Shown here: in pieces, positions 18,201 to 26,266 of the stretch
Numbering within the stretch: the first letter of the stretch is position 1
How the letters are laid out: the number at the start of each line of letters is the position of its first letter
Source: Corallococcus macrosporus DSM 14697
Lineage (GTDB): Bacteria > Myxococcota > Myxococcia > Myxococcales > Myxococcaceae
DNA: 64,000 nucleotides
Direction: 5' to 3'
Assembly (NCBI RefSeq): GCF_002305895.1
Contig: NZ_CP022203.1
Location: 8,218,001-8,282,000 of the forward strand
The notes under the pieces: generated by a model
The model's database searches: none
Seen by the model: the letters and a program-made list of their open reading frames with translations, nothing else
Told to the model about the DNA's origin: nothing
Translations under genes and position numbers: made by a program

Positions 18201-19252
18201 CGCGGGTGCTCGTTGGCCATGGCCGCCGCCGCGTAGACGCGCCGGTTCACCTCCTGCGCGGACAGCGAGGAGAGGCTGTGGCACTCCGAGCAGGTGATGG
18301 GCGCGTCATACACGGGCGCGCCGCGGCTCCCCGACGCGGCCCACTGCGCCGCCGCCTGCGCCTGCACCTGCGCCACCGTGGCGGTGGCGGGCGCCTGGCC
18401 CTCCCCGAAGCCCGGACCGCAGTCCGCGTCCGGCGCCAGGCCGTGGCTGACGTCGCGGCAGGTGCCGTTGAGCTGCGGGCCGCTGCCAGCGCCGCAGGGG
18501 CCAATCATCGCTCCACACTGCGTCGCGCTGGTGACCCAGGCGCCGTCCACCTGACACGTCCGGGGGTTGAGGCAGGCCACCGTGCAGGCCTCCTCCACCG
18601 TGCCGCACTGCGGGCCGGTGCCCGTCCCCAGCGCCGTGGGGTAGTTGTAGAAGGTGATGTAGCAGTACTCCTCGCCCACGCCTGGCGCGGCGCCCTTGAA
18701 GTCCTCACCGCCCGCGCGGGCGGACTCCGTGCCTCCGCCGCCGGGCTTGCCGCCGATGTACCAGAGCCAGGTGATGCCGCCCCACGTGGACGCGGGCGCG
18801 TTCGCCATCATGTGGTTCCGGGCGGGGTTCTCACACGAGAAGTCGTCTCGCGTGCCCAGCGGCAGCACGGCCTCGTGCACGCCCAGCGCGTAGCCGAAGT
18901 CTGTGTGCTGGCAGGTGCCGTACGACGTACACGTCTTCGGGCTGGTGTCCGCGCCGCAGGCCACGCTCGAGTGCTGCGCGTGACATTCCAGGCTGTAGGT
19001 GAAGCCGCCGGTACACGCCCAGTCGCCCGTCTCGAGGTCCTCCGGCGTGCAGGCCAGGCCGTCCTCGACGGTCCGCGCCGCGACGGGGCCATCGGACGGC
19101 GCCGTGGCCCCGGGCGCGGGCTCGCCGCAACCCCAGAGCGCCACCGCGGCCAGCAGGCCGTGGAACCAGCGCGACCGCCCGCGCCTGGCGGACGCGTGCG
19201 CGCCAGGCGGGCACACGTCTCCCCTCAACGTCGAAATTCGCGACACATGCAT
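15236..19252 (-). CDS. Large multidomain surface lipoprotein of unknown function
   Basis: A 1338-residue protein with a lipoprotein signal ending LWGC (Cys42). Residues 65-300 are cysteine-rich with repeated short Cys motifs and secreted-enzyme-like text. A CSECH motif near residue 320 has the CxxCH form of c-type haem attachment, but it stands alone. Residues about 690-715 are strongly hydrophobic (FQIIGAAVFTGQIVGAVIQL) and are flanked by long amphipathic helices and a coiled coil (RFDRVDRKLNDIHRDMHSRF). This is reminiscent of alpha-helical pore-forming proteins. Near residue 1030 GDYNGDGAADYLGVD resembles an FG-GAP/calcium-binding repeat. The start at ATG 19252 follows GAGGGGGAAA. I do not recognise the full-length family. 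Confidence 0.8.
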   Translation of the reverse strand: MHVSRISTLRGDVCPPGAHASARRGRSRWFHGLLAAVALWGCGEPAPGATAPSDGPVAARTVEDGLACTPEDLETGDWACTGGFTYSLECHAQHSSVACGADTSPKTCTSYGTCQHTDFGYALGVHEAVLPLGTRDDFSCENPARNHMMANAPASTWGGITWLWYIGGKPGGGGTESARAGGEDFKGAAPGVGEEYCYITFYNYPTALGTGTGPQCGTVEEACTVACLNPRTCQVDGAWVTSATQCGAMIGPCGAGSGPQLNGTCRDVSHGLAPDADCGPGFGEGQAPATATVAQVQAQAAAQWAASGSRGAPVYDAPITCSECHSLSSLSAQEVNRRVYAAAAMANEHPRLHLLAGAAYFLARDNPALSQADLTAGLNAISTALNVYPFDPANDGSGPRVRTMIRMLARAQPHLSTATAPGRALRAYARALLASMHNGLDLERGLANAQSFVDRYGEVEAFTEDTWSKLHDLAQGNAALAAAVNGGGIGAGVGFQTSHTAAQMLAAKPLGPLAAFVLPRLGPDGRLSVTPEDARGFVTTASTAGLAAVEQYSDMLHDLNTAEQAYRAAIALKRPAQQGQSLDEGGGEPEAASLTTLATPEETALAEAIAAAKTRGTSLKETLGGVKEGVSVGLGLVAEILKIDGQTQLASDIVRFSKALGTTLESVAKYAESSIKVAEKVAGFLDAGVKGFQIIGAAVFTGQIVGAVIQLFSILRKPAEPPIEQVILTELRKLHQLVVELQGRMLSRFDRVDRKLNDIHRDMHSRFALVDWELGRVNQNVEEVQEALYALHAGLNRVDQNMYEYFTDTKNDAFEYAAWTYLGWNSRHPTPMRYEEEFVPAESRFSIWGAVDAHVSTVLAGIDGRGSNPDISPADELSTHKLSYNINYLREFPAQLGLSMLHPERISSPKDWMAGAEAYAQLFEEQPVLGAQMLTPRHNELIAQGTKLETALKNIGKPLFAGIHTRYTADWAWMKTLLENAETTWRNDPGRGMYGIDLWGVPEQEPATHFLKQGEKPIVPCGGGQWGDYNGDGAADYLGVDPARWNHDVLRPLLIADNMNVDGASIDLCGEGSWQLYSEVFTGLGGLYERKYRLESTVYVRYTSWDSATSSWKSERVFAHRFTGGQEFVAMVRGQDRPTYNPNNAQNPQEWMVKRWGYVSQNIASSDYAMATAFRGAIRTRMVDELKSQQRQFYGSIATRMNQAGDALQLQAKRMTGTRMVWQAYAALALPLSLEHDEHLRGLLYGEDAVLSGHDTLQDVEVVPVMNDVMDMYALFSTAAVLPAHDILQDLHPAVTSRADRLKVAIDASLDAQAQAGGPEASAWVEPTLLRLRLSVPQ

Positions 19253-19354
19253 GGAGGATTTCCCCCTCGTTCGGACCTGCGACGGCGAGGATGGCCGTCC
19301 AGGAGCGGATACGGAGGGAACGCGAAATCCTGGTCCTCATCCGAAATGAAACGA

Positions 19355-19379
19355 GCCGCGAGGAGACCTTCCTCGCGGC
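19355..19379 (-). terminator. Intrinsic terminator of the CsbD-like gene
   Basis: A 10-bp perfect stem GCCGCGAGGA/TCCTCGCGGC with a 5-base loop lies 50 bases beyond the CsbD-like stop. On the minus strand it is followed by TCGTTTCATTT, giving a T-rich tail, so this is a plausible Rho-independent terminator. Confidence 0.65.
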
Positions 19380-19428
19380 CCGAATCCCTCACATGCAGGT
19401 GCCCGGTGAAGGCCGGGCAGGAGGACGG

Positions 19429-19620
19429 CTAGGGCTCGTCCCGGCGCGGCTTGTCGGAGTCGACCGCGTCCTTGATGACGCGCTTGGCGTCCTCAATCTT
19501 GCCCTTGACGGCGCCCTTGGCGGAGTCACGCTTGCCCTCGGCTTCCAGCTCACGGTCGCCGCTCGCGACGCCGGCCACTTCCTTGACCTTCCCCTTGGCC
19601 TTGTCGGTCCACTCGCCCAT
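19429..19620 (-). CDS. CsbD-family stress-response protein
   Basis: A 63-residue hydrophilic protein matching the CsbD family. It opens MGEWTDKAKGKVKEVAGVAS and continues with a GDRELEAEGKRDSAKGAVKG-type core. In Bacillus the family belongs to the general stress regulon; its biochemical role is not established. AAAGGAGA precedes the ATG at 19620, which fixes this start against longer in-frame alternatives. It is followed by a good intrinsic terminator and therefore looks monocistronic. Confidence 0.92.
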   Translation of the reverse strand: MGEWTDKAKGKVKEVAGVASGDRELEAEGKRDSAKGAVKGKIEDAKRVIKDAVDSDKPRRDEP

Positions 19621-19864
19621 GACAGGTCTCCTTTCACTCCAGACAGCGCGTTGGAGCCAGAGTGTGGGCATTCCTGGAAGCGCGGACAGGAAGGCCTCGC
19701 CCACCTGCCCGCCCCACGGGCGGCCGGGCCAGCGCCGGGCAGGCCGGGCACGACATGTCGGTATTTCCGCGCAGGCTGGATGAGACGGAGCGTGACTGAA
19801 CATTGACGGCGGGCGTTCCGGGTCGCACGCTGGGGTCAACGCTACCCAGGAGCACCGCTTCCCG

Positions 19865-21640
19865 ATGGCCACCCCCCCGCTTCCGACTCCAGGCGCCCTG
19901 CTTCGCCGGCTCTACCTGCTGCGGTCTGTCGTCACGACGGTGGCCTTCACCCCCGCCGTGTACGTCGACATGCAGTTGCTCGACCTCTCGGGTGCGAGGG
20001 AGTTCCAGATATTCCTGGGCATCATCACCCCGGTGGTGCTCGGGCTGTGCGCGGTGGTGCAGCCGCTGGTCGTGATGCCGTGGCTGATGAAGCGCGCCAT
20101 GGCCTCGCAGGGGACGCAGCGGGTGGAGCGGCTGATTCGCATCCCCTCCGCCATCGCCTTCGTGGAGATGATGGTGTCGTGGACGCTGGGCGGCATCCTC
20201 TTCAACGGCGGCGCGGTGCTGCTGTTGGACCGGCCGGCGTCGGTGGTGATGGTGGGCGTGGCGGTGGCGGTGAGCGCGGGGCTCTTCAGCAGCCCGCTGG
20301 CGTACATGCTTTTCGAGCGGGTGATGCAGCCCACGGTGCTGGACGCCTACCAACGCGCGCCCAGCACGAAGCCCGCGGGTGAGGGCTTCGCGCCGCGTCA
20401 GCTCTGGCTGCTGCCGGCGATGGTCGTCTCGGCGCTGCTCATCACCTGTCTGGCCAGCATCGTCACGCTGCACCTGCGCCTGGAGCGCGGCATGGGCGCG
20501 CTGGCGGAGGACCTGGCGGCGCAGGGCGACACCGCGGCGGCCGAGCGCGTGCGGGCCACGGTGGGGCCCCTGGAGGCGGAGCTGGTGCGGCCGGTGGTGG
20601 TGCTCGGCGGGTATGCCGCGCTGGGCTCCATCCTCACCGCGGCCTGGGCGGCCCGCCGGCTGGCGCGGGGCTCGCGCGCGGTGGGCGCGTCCCTGGAGGC
20701 CCTGGTGGAGGGCCGCGCCGCGCCGCCGCAGTGGGTGTCCACCGACGAGGTGGGCGACCTGGCGGCCTCCACGTGGCAGCTCTATCAGCGGCTCCAGGAG
20801 ATGCCGCGCTCGCTGCGCGCCTCCGCGGGGGACCTGGCCGAGGCGGGCAACCGGCTGTCCCTGGCCAGCTCCCAGCAGAACCAGACGCTGTCGCGACAGG
20901 CCGCGGCGCTGCACCAGGCGCGCGCCACCGCGCAGGAAATCCAGCAGGCGTCCCACGTCACGCACTCGCGCGCCACCAGCATCCTCCAGGTGGCCGAGCG
21001 CGCCGCCGCCGTGGGCAAGCTGGGCGAGGAGTCGCTGGCCGGCACGGAGAAGGGCCTCACCGTCATCCACGACATCGCGACCGGGCTGCACGAGCAGATG
21101 CTGGACCTGGAGCAGCGCGCCCGCGAGGTGGGCCGCGTGTCGGAGGTGGTGAAGTCGCTGGCGGACCAGTCCCACATGCTGGCCATCAACGCGGCGATTG
21201 AAGCCACGCGCGCGGGCGAGCACGGCAAGGGCTTTGGCGTGGTGGCGCGGCAGATGCGCGATTTGGCGGACCAGTCCATCCGGGCCACCAACCAGGTGCG
21301 CGGGCTGCTGGAGGGCATGGCCACCGCCACCCAGCAGGCCACGGCGATGTCGGACCAGGGCGCGGAGGGCGTGGCCGAGGCGCTGGAGCCGCTGCGCCAC
21401 AGCGGCGAGCGGCTGCGCGAGCTGGCCGGCCTGTCCAAGGAGTCCGCGGCGGCGGTGCGGCAGATTACGGAGGCCGTGTCGCAGCAGCACGCGGGCGTGG
21501 ACCAGCTCTTCGCGGCGGTGCGCGAGCTGGACGAGCTGACGACGGACACGCTGCGGCACCTGGACACCACGCAGCAGGCGGCCTCGGCCGTGAGCCACGC
21601 GACGGGGCAGGTGTCGCAGTTGGCTGAACGCTACGTCTGA
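19865..21640 (+). CDS. Orphan membrane chemoreceptor with multi-helix N-terminus
   Basis: A 591-residue methyl-accepting chemotaxis-type protein. The N-terminal ~275 residues hold about six hydrophobic segments (for example LGIITPVVLGLCAVVQPLVV, VVMVGVAVAVSAGLF, LLPAMVVSALLITCLASIV) instead of a two-helix periplasmic sensor. A HAMP-like linker follows (SLEALVEGRA..STDEVGDL). The signalling hairpin tip is near residue 445 (SHMLAINAAIEATRAGEHGK), which would contact CheA and CheW. No che genes adjoin it, so it probably feeds a system encoded elsewhere. The sensed signal may be membrane-borne, since there is little periplasmic sequence; that is inference. A ribosome binding site (CAGGAG) lies about 12 bases upstream. 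Confidence 0.88.
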   Translation: MATPPLPTPGALLRRLYLLRSVVTTVAFTPAVYVDMQLLDLSGAREFQIFLGIITPVVLGLCAVVQPLVVMPWLMKRAMASQGTQRVERLIRIPSAIAFVEMMVSWTLGGILFNGGAVLLLDRPASVVMVGVAVAVSAGLFSSPLAYMLFERVMQPTVLDAYQRAPSTKPAGEGFAPRQLWLLPAMVVSALLITCLASIVTLHLRLERGMGALAEDLAAQGDTAAAERVRATVGPLEAELVRPVVVLGGYAALGSILTAAWAARRLARGSRAVGASLEALVEGRAAPPQWVSTDEVGDLAASTWQLYQRLQEMPRSLRASAGDLAEAGNRLSLASSQQNQTLSRQAAALHQARATAQEIQQASHVTHSRATSILQVAERAAAVGKLGEESLAGTEKGLTVIHDIATGLHEQMLDLEQRAREVGRVSEVVKSLADQSHMLAINAAIEATRAGEHGKGFGVVARQMRDLADQSIRATNQVRGLLEGMATATQQATAMSDQGAEGVAEALEPLRHSGERLRELAGLSKESAAAVRQITEAVSQQHAGVDQLFAAVRELDELTTDTLRHLDTTQQAASAVSHATGQVSQLAERYV

Positions 21641-21661
21641 CGCGGCGGCGCCACCACCGCC

Positions 21662-22516
21662 TCAGCCGTCAACCGGCGCGTCGTCCTCCCCACCCGAGGG
21701 GAGCAGCGGCGCCAGCCGCCCTTCGGGGCTCAGCACCGGCGCGCGCAGCAGCACGGCGAGCCGCCCCACCAGCACCGCCAGCCGGCCCAGCCGCTCCCGA
21801 GGCTCCTCGGCGCCCCCCTCGAAGCTGGCCGCGTCCAGGTAGGCGAGCTGCGCCGAGGCCCGCCCGTGCAGCCCCGCCACCCGCTGCTCCAGCGCCGTCA
21901 GCCGCGTGCGCAGCGCGCCCAGGAAGCGTGTTGTCCGTCCCAGGAGCGCGGAGGCCTCGTCGAGCGCCCGCGCGCCTTCTTCCGGAGCACACCCGGCCAG
22001 GATGAAGCGCGCCGAGGCCGTCTCGTAGAGCGGCGTCCCGTCCAGCACCACCGGCGGCGCGTCCTCGTCCAGCCAGCCCCGGTCCAGCCACGCCAGCGCG
22101 GGCTCCAGCTCGGCGGGCACGGCGACGCCCGCGCCCAGCAGGGGCCACTCCCGCCTCGCCGCGAGGGAGGGAGACTCCTGGAGGAGCGCTCGCAGCGCGT
22201 CCAGGGACTCGGCGTCGAGCAGCTCGGCGTCCCGCGCGTGCCCCCAGCGCTCCAGCCGCTCCAGCAGCGCCCCGAAGGGCACCAGCACCTCCGCGTGCAC
22301 CCGCGCCTGGAGCGCGCCGTAGGCGGCCACGCCGTCACGCACCTGGAGCCGGTCCGCCCGGAGCGCGGCCACGGCCACGCGGTGCCGCGCACGCGCCTCG
22401 CCCAGGCGGGCGTCCTCGGGCGTTTCGGCGCGGGGCTCCGACAGCACCTTCCGCACCCCCAGCCCCAGCGCCGTCAGCACCAGGCCACCCACCGCGAATG
22501 GGATGAAGAAGGGCAT
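21662..22516 (-). CDS. Hypothetical protein with one N-terminal membrane anchor
   Basis: A 284-residue protein beginning MPFFIPFAVGGLVLTALGLG, a single membrane anchor, followed by a long Ala/Leu/Arg-rich helical cytoplasmic domain. No catalytic motif is visible. I choose ATG 22516 because the anchor begins there; an in-frame ATG at 22567 would add 17 polar residues. The helical tail (RTRLTALEQRVAGLHGRASA) suggests a coiled coil. It lies downstream of the carotenoid desaturase gene on the same strand with a 105-base gap and may be co-transcribed. Confidence 0.65.
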   Translation of the reverse strand: MPFFIPFAVGGLVLTALGLGVRKVLSEPRAETPEDARLGEARARHRVAVAALRADRLQVRDGVAAYGALQARVHAEVLVPFGALLERLERWGHARDAELLDAESLDALRALLQESPSLAARREWPLLGAGVAVPAELEPALAWLDRGWLDEDAPPVVLDGTPLYETASARFILAGCAPEEGARALDEASALLGRTTRFLGALRTRLTALEQRVAGLHGRASAQLAYLDAASFEGGAEEPRERLGRLAVLVGRLAVLLRAPVLSPEGRLAPLLPSGGEDDAPVDG

Positions 22517-22621
22517 GCCGCGCGACTCCCGTCCTGGAGGAACAGTTGCCAGCTTCGCATCCACCATGCCCGGCGTATACGGGCGGCCCTTCCCCGCCCG
22601 CTCGCCCGGCGCGCTGGCCGC

Positions 22622-24190
22622 TCAGCCCGCGCGAGCCTGGGGCGCGGCTTCCGGCTCCAGCGGCGGCACATACGGCCAGCCCGGCAGCGGCCCCTTGCCC
22701 GCCTCGCGCGTCAGGTAGTCCGCGGCGATGTTCGCGCTCTCCATGATGGTCAGCAGGCCGCTCCCCGGATGCGTGCCGCCGCCCACGAAGTAGAGCCCCT
22801 CGATGTCGCGGTTCTTCACCTTCGGCCGCAGCGGCCCCAACTGCAGCCACGTGTGCGACAGGTTGAACACCGCGCCCCGGAACACGTTGAAGTCGTCCCG
22901 CCACGTCTCCGCGGTGAAGTAGCGCTCCTCGCGGAGGTGCTCGCGCACGCCCTTCAACCCCACCTTCTCCAGCATCGCGGGGATGCGCTCGCGCAGCGCC
23001 TGCTCCGTCTTCGCCCAGTCCACCGGGCGCCCCGTGTTCGGCGTGGGCACCAGCACGTACAACGTCGAGTGGCCCGCTGGCGCGCCGGACGGGTCCGTCA
23101 CCCCCGGGTTGCACACGTAGAAGGGCGGGTCCTCCACGTCCACGTGCCGGTCCTCCAGCGCGTCCCGGTCCGTGCGCCGCGCGGACTCCGACAGGTAGAT
23201 GAGGTGGTGCGGCAGGTCCGCGTACACCGTGTCCAGGCCGTAGTACGCCATGAAGGTGCTGCACGAATACTTCGCCTTCTCCAGCGCCGCGTCCGTCAGC
23301 CGCGAGCCCTCCCGCGCCTCCGCCGGAATCAACGACCGCGCGGCGTAGGCCAGGTCGGCGTTCACCACCACCGCGTCCGCCTCCAGCACCTCGCCGCCCG
23401 CGAGCTTCACGCCCACCGCGCGGCCCGCGTCCACGCGCACCTTCTCCACCGGCGTGCCCAGGCGGAAGGTGGCGCCCAAGTCCTCCGCGCAGCGCATCAT
23501 GCCGCGAGCCAGCGCCCGGAAGCCGCCCTCCACGTGCCACACGCCGAAGGCCAGCTCCAGGAAGGGAATCACGCTGAACACCGACGAGCACGTCGTGGGG
23601 TGCAGGCCCAGGTACTTGGACGGGTACGCCAGGGCGTACGTCACCCGGTCGTCGTGGAAGAAGCCGTCCAACTGCCGGTACAGCGTCTGCCACGGCTTGA
23701 AGCGCAGCGTGGGCGCCAGCCGCCACGGCGCGTAGTAGCCCAGGTTGTCCGCGGAGGTGCAGATGAACTTCTCGTAGGCGATGCCGTACTTCTCCCGCCC
23801 GTCCGCCATCCACTGGCGCAGCGCGGACGCCTGCCGCGGGCCGAACTTCGCCAGCTCCGCCTCCATCCGGTCCAGGTGGCGCGTGGTGTCCAGGTGCGTC
23901 CCGTCCCAGAAGTGCACCCGCGTGTTGACGTCCAGCGGGAGCAGCTTCACGTAGTCCTCCAGCCGCCGCCCCGCCCGCCGGAATATCTGCTCCAGCACGC
24001 CCGGCAACTGGAGGATGGAGGGCCCGGTGTCCACCGCGTACTCGCCCGCCGCCCCCAGCGTCAGCCCCTTCATCCGGCCCCCGGGCACCGCGTCCTTCTC
24101 CACCACGGTGACCTGGAAGCCCTGCCCCGCCAGGTTGATGGCGGCTGACAGGCCTCCCGGTCCGGCTCCCACGACGATGACGTGACGCAC
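22622..24190 (-). CDS. crtI: CrtI-type phytoene desaturase (likely CarC equivalent)
   Basis: A 522-residue FAD-dependent carotenoid desaturase that introduces double bases of conjugation into phytoene on the way to coloured carotenoids. The N-terminal dinucleotide fold is VIVVGAGPGGLSAAINLAGQ (GxGxxG at residues 8-13) and the C-terminal CrtI signature is GLYFVGGGTHPGSGLLTIME. Length is normal. In M. xanthus the phytoene dehydrogenase gene carC lies apart from the carBA cluster and is switched on by light through CarQ. An isolated crtI here fits carC, but the assignment rests on context. Translation starts at GTG 24190 behind GAGGGAGGC. A 177-base divergent gap upstream would hold the promoter; I could not identify a CarQ site with confidence. 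Confidence 0.92.
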   Translation of the reverse strand: MRHVIVVGAGPGGLSAAINLAGQGFQVTVVEKDAVPGGRMKGLTLGAAGEYAVDTGPSILQLPGVLEQIFRRAGRRLEDYVKLLPLDVNTRVHFWDGTHLDTTRHLDRMEAELAKFGPRQASALRQWMADGREKYGIAYEKFICTSADNLGYYAPWRLAPTLRFKPWQTLYRQLDGFFHDDRVTYALAYPSKYLGLHPTTCSSVFSVIPFLELAFGVWHVEGGFRALARGMMRCAEDLGATFRLGTPVEKVRVDAGRAVGVKLAGGEVLEADAVVVNADLAYAARSLIPAEAREGSRLTDAALEKAKYSCSTFMAYYGLDTVYADLPHHLIYLSESARRTDRDALEDRHVDVEDPPFYVCNPGVTDPSGAPAGHSTLYVLVPTPNTGRPVDWAKTEQALRERIPAMLEKVGLKGVREHLREERYFTAETWRDDFNVFRGAVFNLSHTWLQLGPLRPKVKNRDIEGLYFVGGGTHPGSGLLTIMESANIAADYLTREAGKGPLPGWPYVPPLEPEAAPQARAG

Positions 24191-24367
24191 GCTGCCTCCC
24201 TCGTTCGCCGCGGTGGCCTACCGGATGCCGGGGGCCCGCGGTACCCGGGTGAACGAAATTCCACCCGCTCCTTCCGCTGGCGAACGCGCGAACCGGCCAG
24301 GACGTTACAAGCGCACCGCCCGGCACTGGCACCCAGGCGAACACCATTCCAGCCTTCCCGCGCCACC

Positions 24368-26137
24368 GTGCCACCGCACCTCTCCGCCCACCCGCGGCGC
24401 AACGCCGCCGCCTACTGTTCGGTCCTGGTGGGGCTGCTCATCACCGCCGTGTCGGCCGTCTATGTCCGGCAGAGCCTCGACGAGCGCCGCCTGCGCCGCT
24501 TCGACGGCGCGGTCCATGACGGAGTGCTGGCCCTCCAGCAGCGCCTGGAGCTGAACCAGGCGCTGCTCCTGGGGGTGCTGGGGCTGTTCACCGGCAGCCA
24601 CTACGTGGACCGGGAGGAGTTCGACGCCTACATGGAGAGCCTGGAGCTGAACCGCGACTTCCCGGGGCTGCAGGGCATCGGCTTCGCGCGGTGGCTGCGG
24701 CCGGAGGACCTGGCCCAGTACGACGAGGAGGTCCGCGACAGGCGGGTGCCGGGCCACACGGTGTGGCCCCCGGGCCCGCGCGAGGCCTACACCGCCATCG
24801 TCATGATGAACCCCCTGGACACGCGCACCCAGCGGGGCCTGGGCTTCGACATGCTCACCGAGCCCAGCCGCCGGGCCGCCATGCTGCGCGCCCTGGACAC
24901 GGGGCAGATGGCCGCCACCCGCAGGGTGCGGCTCATCCCGGAGTGGGAGGACGCCCAGGGCCGCGTGGGCTTCGTCCTCTTCGTCCCCGTCTACAGCCGC
25001 CCGAGGGACACCCTGCCCGACGGGGCCCCCACCGAACACCTGCGCGGCTTCGTCTACCTCCCCATCACCATGGAGGACCTGACGGACGAGCTGCACTTCA
25101 CGGGCTACCCGGAGACCATCGAGCTGGCGGTGTACGACGGCACGGAGGTCCGCGACGACGCGCTCCTCTTCGCGTCCGTCCCGCCCGCGTCGATTCGCGA
25201 CCCCGCCTTCCAACAGGACGTTCACCTGGGAGTGGCCGGCCAGCGCTGGACGCTGCGCTTCACCGCGCGCCAGGCCTTCGCCGCCACCAGCGCCACCGGG
25301 CAGCTCGGCACCGTATTGGGCGCCGGGCTGCTGGTGACGCTGCTGCTGTTCCTCATCACCCGCTCCCAGGTCCGCGCCCGGGCCGCCGCCGAGGCCGCCA
25401 ACGAGGAGCAACGGCGGCTGACGGGAGAAGCCCGGGCCGCGGTCCAGGTGCGCGACGACTTCCTCAGCATCGCCGCGCACGAGCTGCGCACGCCGCTCAC
25501 CAACCTCAAGCTCCAGCTCCAGTTGCTGTACCGCCAGCTTCGCGCCGAGGCCCCGCCGGACCTGGAGAAGCTGGCGCAGCGGGTGCAATCGAGTGAGCGG
25601 CAGACCTCGCGCCTGGCGAACCTGGTGGACAGCCTGCTGGATGTGTCCCGGCTGGCGCGCGGACGGCTGGAGCTGGACCTGGAGCCCGTGGACCTGGACG
25701 AGCTGGTGCGCGAGTGCGTCCGCCGCTTCGAGACGGAAGCCCAGGCAGCGGGCGCCGGGTTGGCGGTGGACTCGCCCGGCCCCGTGGTGGGCCGGTGGGA
25801 CAGGATGCGGCTGGAGCAGGTGCTCACCAACCTGCTGTCCAACGCGTTCAAGTACGGCCAGGGCGCCCCCGTCGACGTGCGCCTGCGCGGGGACGCCACG
25901 CACGCCACCCTGGAGGTGAAGGACCGCGGCATCGGCCTTCCCCCCGAGGACGCGCAGCGCATCTTCGGCCGCTTCGAGCGCGCCGTCTCCAGCCGCCACT
26001 ACGGCGGGCTGGGCCTGGGGCTCTTCATCACCCGCCAGCTCGTGGAGGCCCTGGGCGGCCGCATCAGCGTGGCCAGCACCCCGGGCCAGGGCGCCACCTT
26101 CACCGTCGTGCTGCCGCGAACGGGCCCTCACGTCTGA
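24368..26137 (+). CDS. CHASE-domain sensor histidine kinase
   Basis: A 589-residue membrane histidine kinase. A first membrane helix (YCSVLVGLLITAVSAVYV) is followed by a periplasmic CHASE domain of about 240 residues (MNPLDTRTQRGLGFDML), a second helix (LGTVLGAGLLVTLLLFLIT), a HisKA domain with His371 in AAHELRTPL, and an ATPase domain with LSNAFKYGQ, DRGIGLP and GGLGLGLFITRQL. CHASE domains sense extracellular small molecules. No receiver gene is adjacent. Start codon GTG 24368 is the first in-frame codon consistent with the helix; no strong ribosome binding site is visible, so the start is uncertain. It is divergent from the crtI gene. Confidence 0.88.
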   Translation: MPPHLSAHPRRNAAAYCSVLVGLLITAVSAVYVRQSLDERRLRRFDGAVHDGVLALQQRLELNQALLLGVLGLFTGSHYVDREEFDAYMESLELNRDFPGLQGIGFARWLRPEDLAQYDEEVRDRRVPGHTVWPPGPREAYTAIVMMNPLDTRTQRGLGFDMLTEPSRRAAMLRALDTGQMAATRRVRLIPEWEDAQGRVGFVLFVPVYSRPRDTLPDGAPTEHLRGFVYLPITMEDLTDELHFTGYPETIELAVYDGTEVRDDALLFASVPPASIRDPAFQQDVHLGVAGQRWTLRFTARQAFAATSATGQLGTVLGAGLLVTLLLFLITRSQVRARAAAEAANEEQRRLTGEARAAVQVRDDFLSIAAHELRTPLTNLKLQLQLLYRQLRAEAPPDLEKLAQRVQSSERQTSRLANLVDSLLDVSRLARGRLELDLEPVDLDELVRECVRRFETEAQAAGAGLAVDSPGPVVGRWDRMRLEQVLTNLLSNAFKYGQGAPVDVRLRGDATHATLEVKDRGIGLPPEDAQRIFGRFERAVSSRHYGGLGLGLFITRQLVEALGGRISVASTPGQGATFTVVLPRTGPHV

Positions 26138-26140
26138 TTC

Positions 26141-26168
26141 TTGACTTTTCACGAATTCCGCCTAAACA
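26141..26168 (+). promoter_or_regulatory. Sigma-70-type promoter of the iron-regulated pair
   Basis: TTGACT (26141-26146), a 16-base spacer and TAAACA (26163-26168). The Fur box begins 12 bases beyond the -10 element, so it would cover the transcription start. The local sequence is clearly AT-richer than its surroundings. Confidence 0.55.
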
Positions 26169-26180
26169 GCTCCTGAAATT

Positions 26181-26199
26181 GAGAATGCGTATCGTTTTC
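26181..26199 (+). promoter_or_regulatory. Fur box
   Basis: The 19-base element GAGAATGCGTATCGTTTTC matches the Fur consensus GATAATGATAATCATTATC at 13 of 19 positions. It sits 67 bases upstream of the lipoprotein start and just after a -10 element. The expected behaviour is repression by Fur-Fe2+ and expression under iron limitation. Confidence 0.65.
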
Positions 26200-26266
26200 A
26201 CCATGACCCCACAGGTCCGCTCCCGGTGAAACGGCGCCCCACTCCACATTCAGGAAGGCCGTCTTC

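Noticed and set aside
18280-18300. CSECH motif as proof of a c-type cytochrome
   Set aside because: A single CxxCH in a very large Cys-rich protein, without a cytochrome fold or axial ligand pattern, is insufficient.
19803-19831. A TTGACG-N17-CACGCT promoter before the orphan receptor
   Set aside because: The -10 match is only two of six bases, so I did not list it.
24191-24367. A CarQ-dependent promoter upstream of crtI
   Set aside because: The gap is suitable, but I could not find an element I could defend as a CarQ site from sequence alone.
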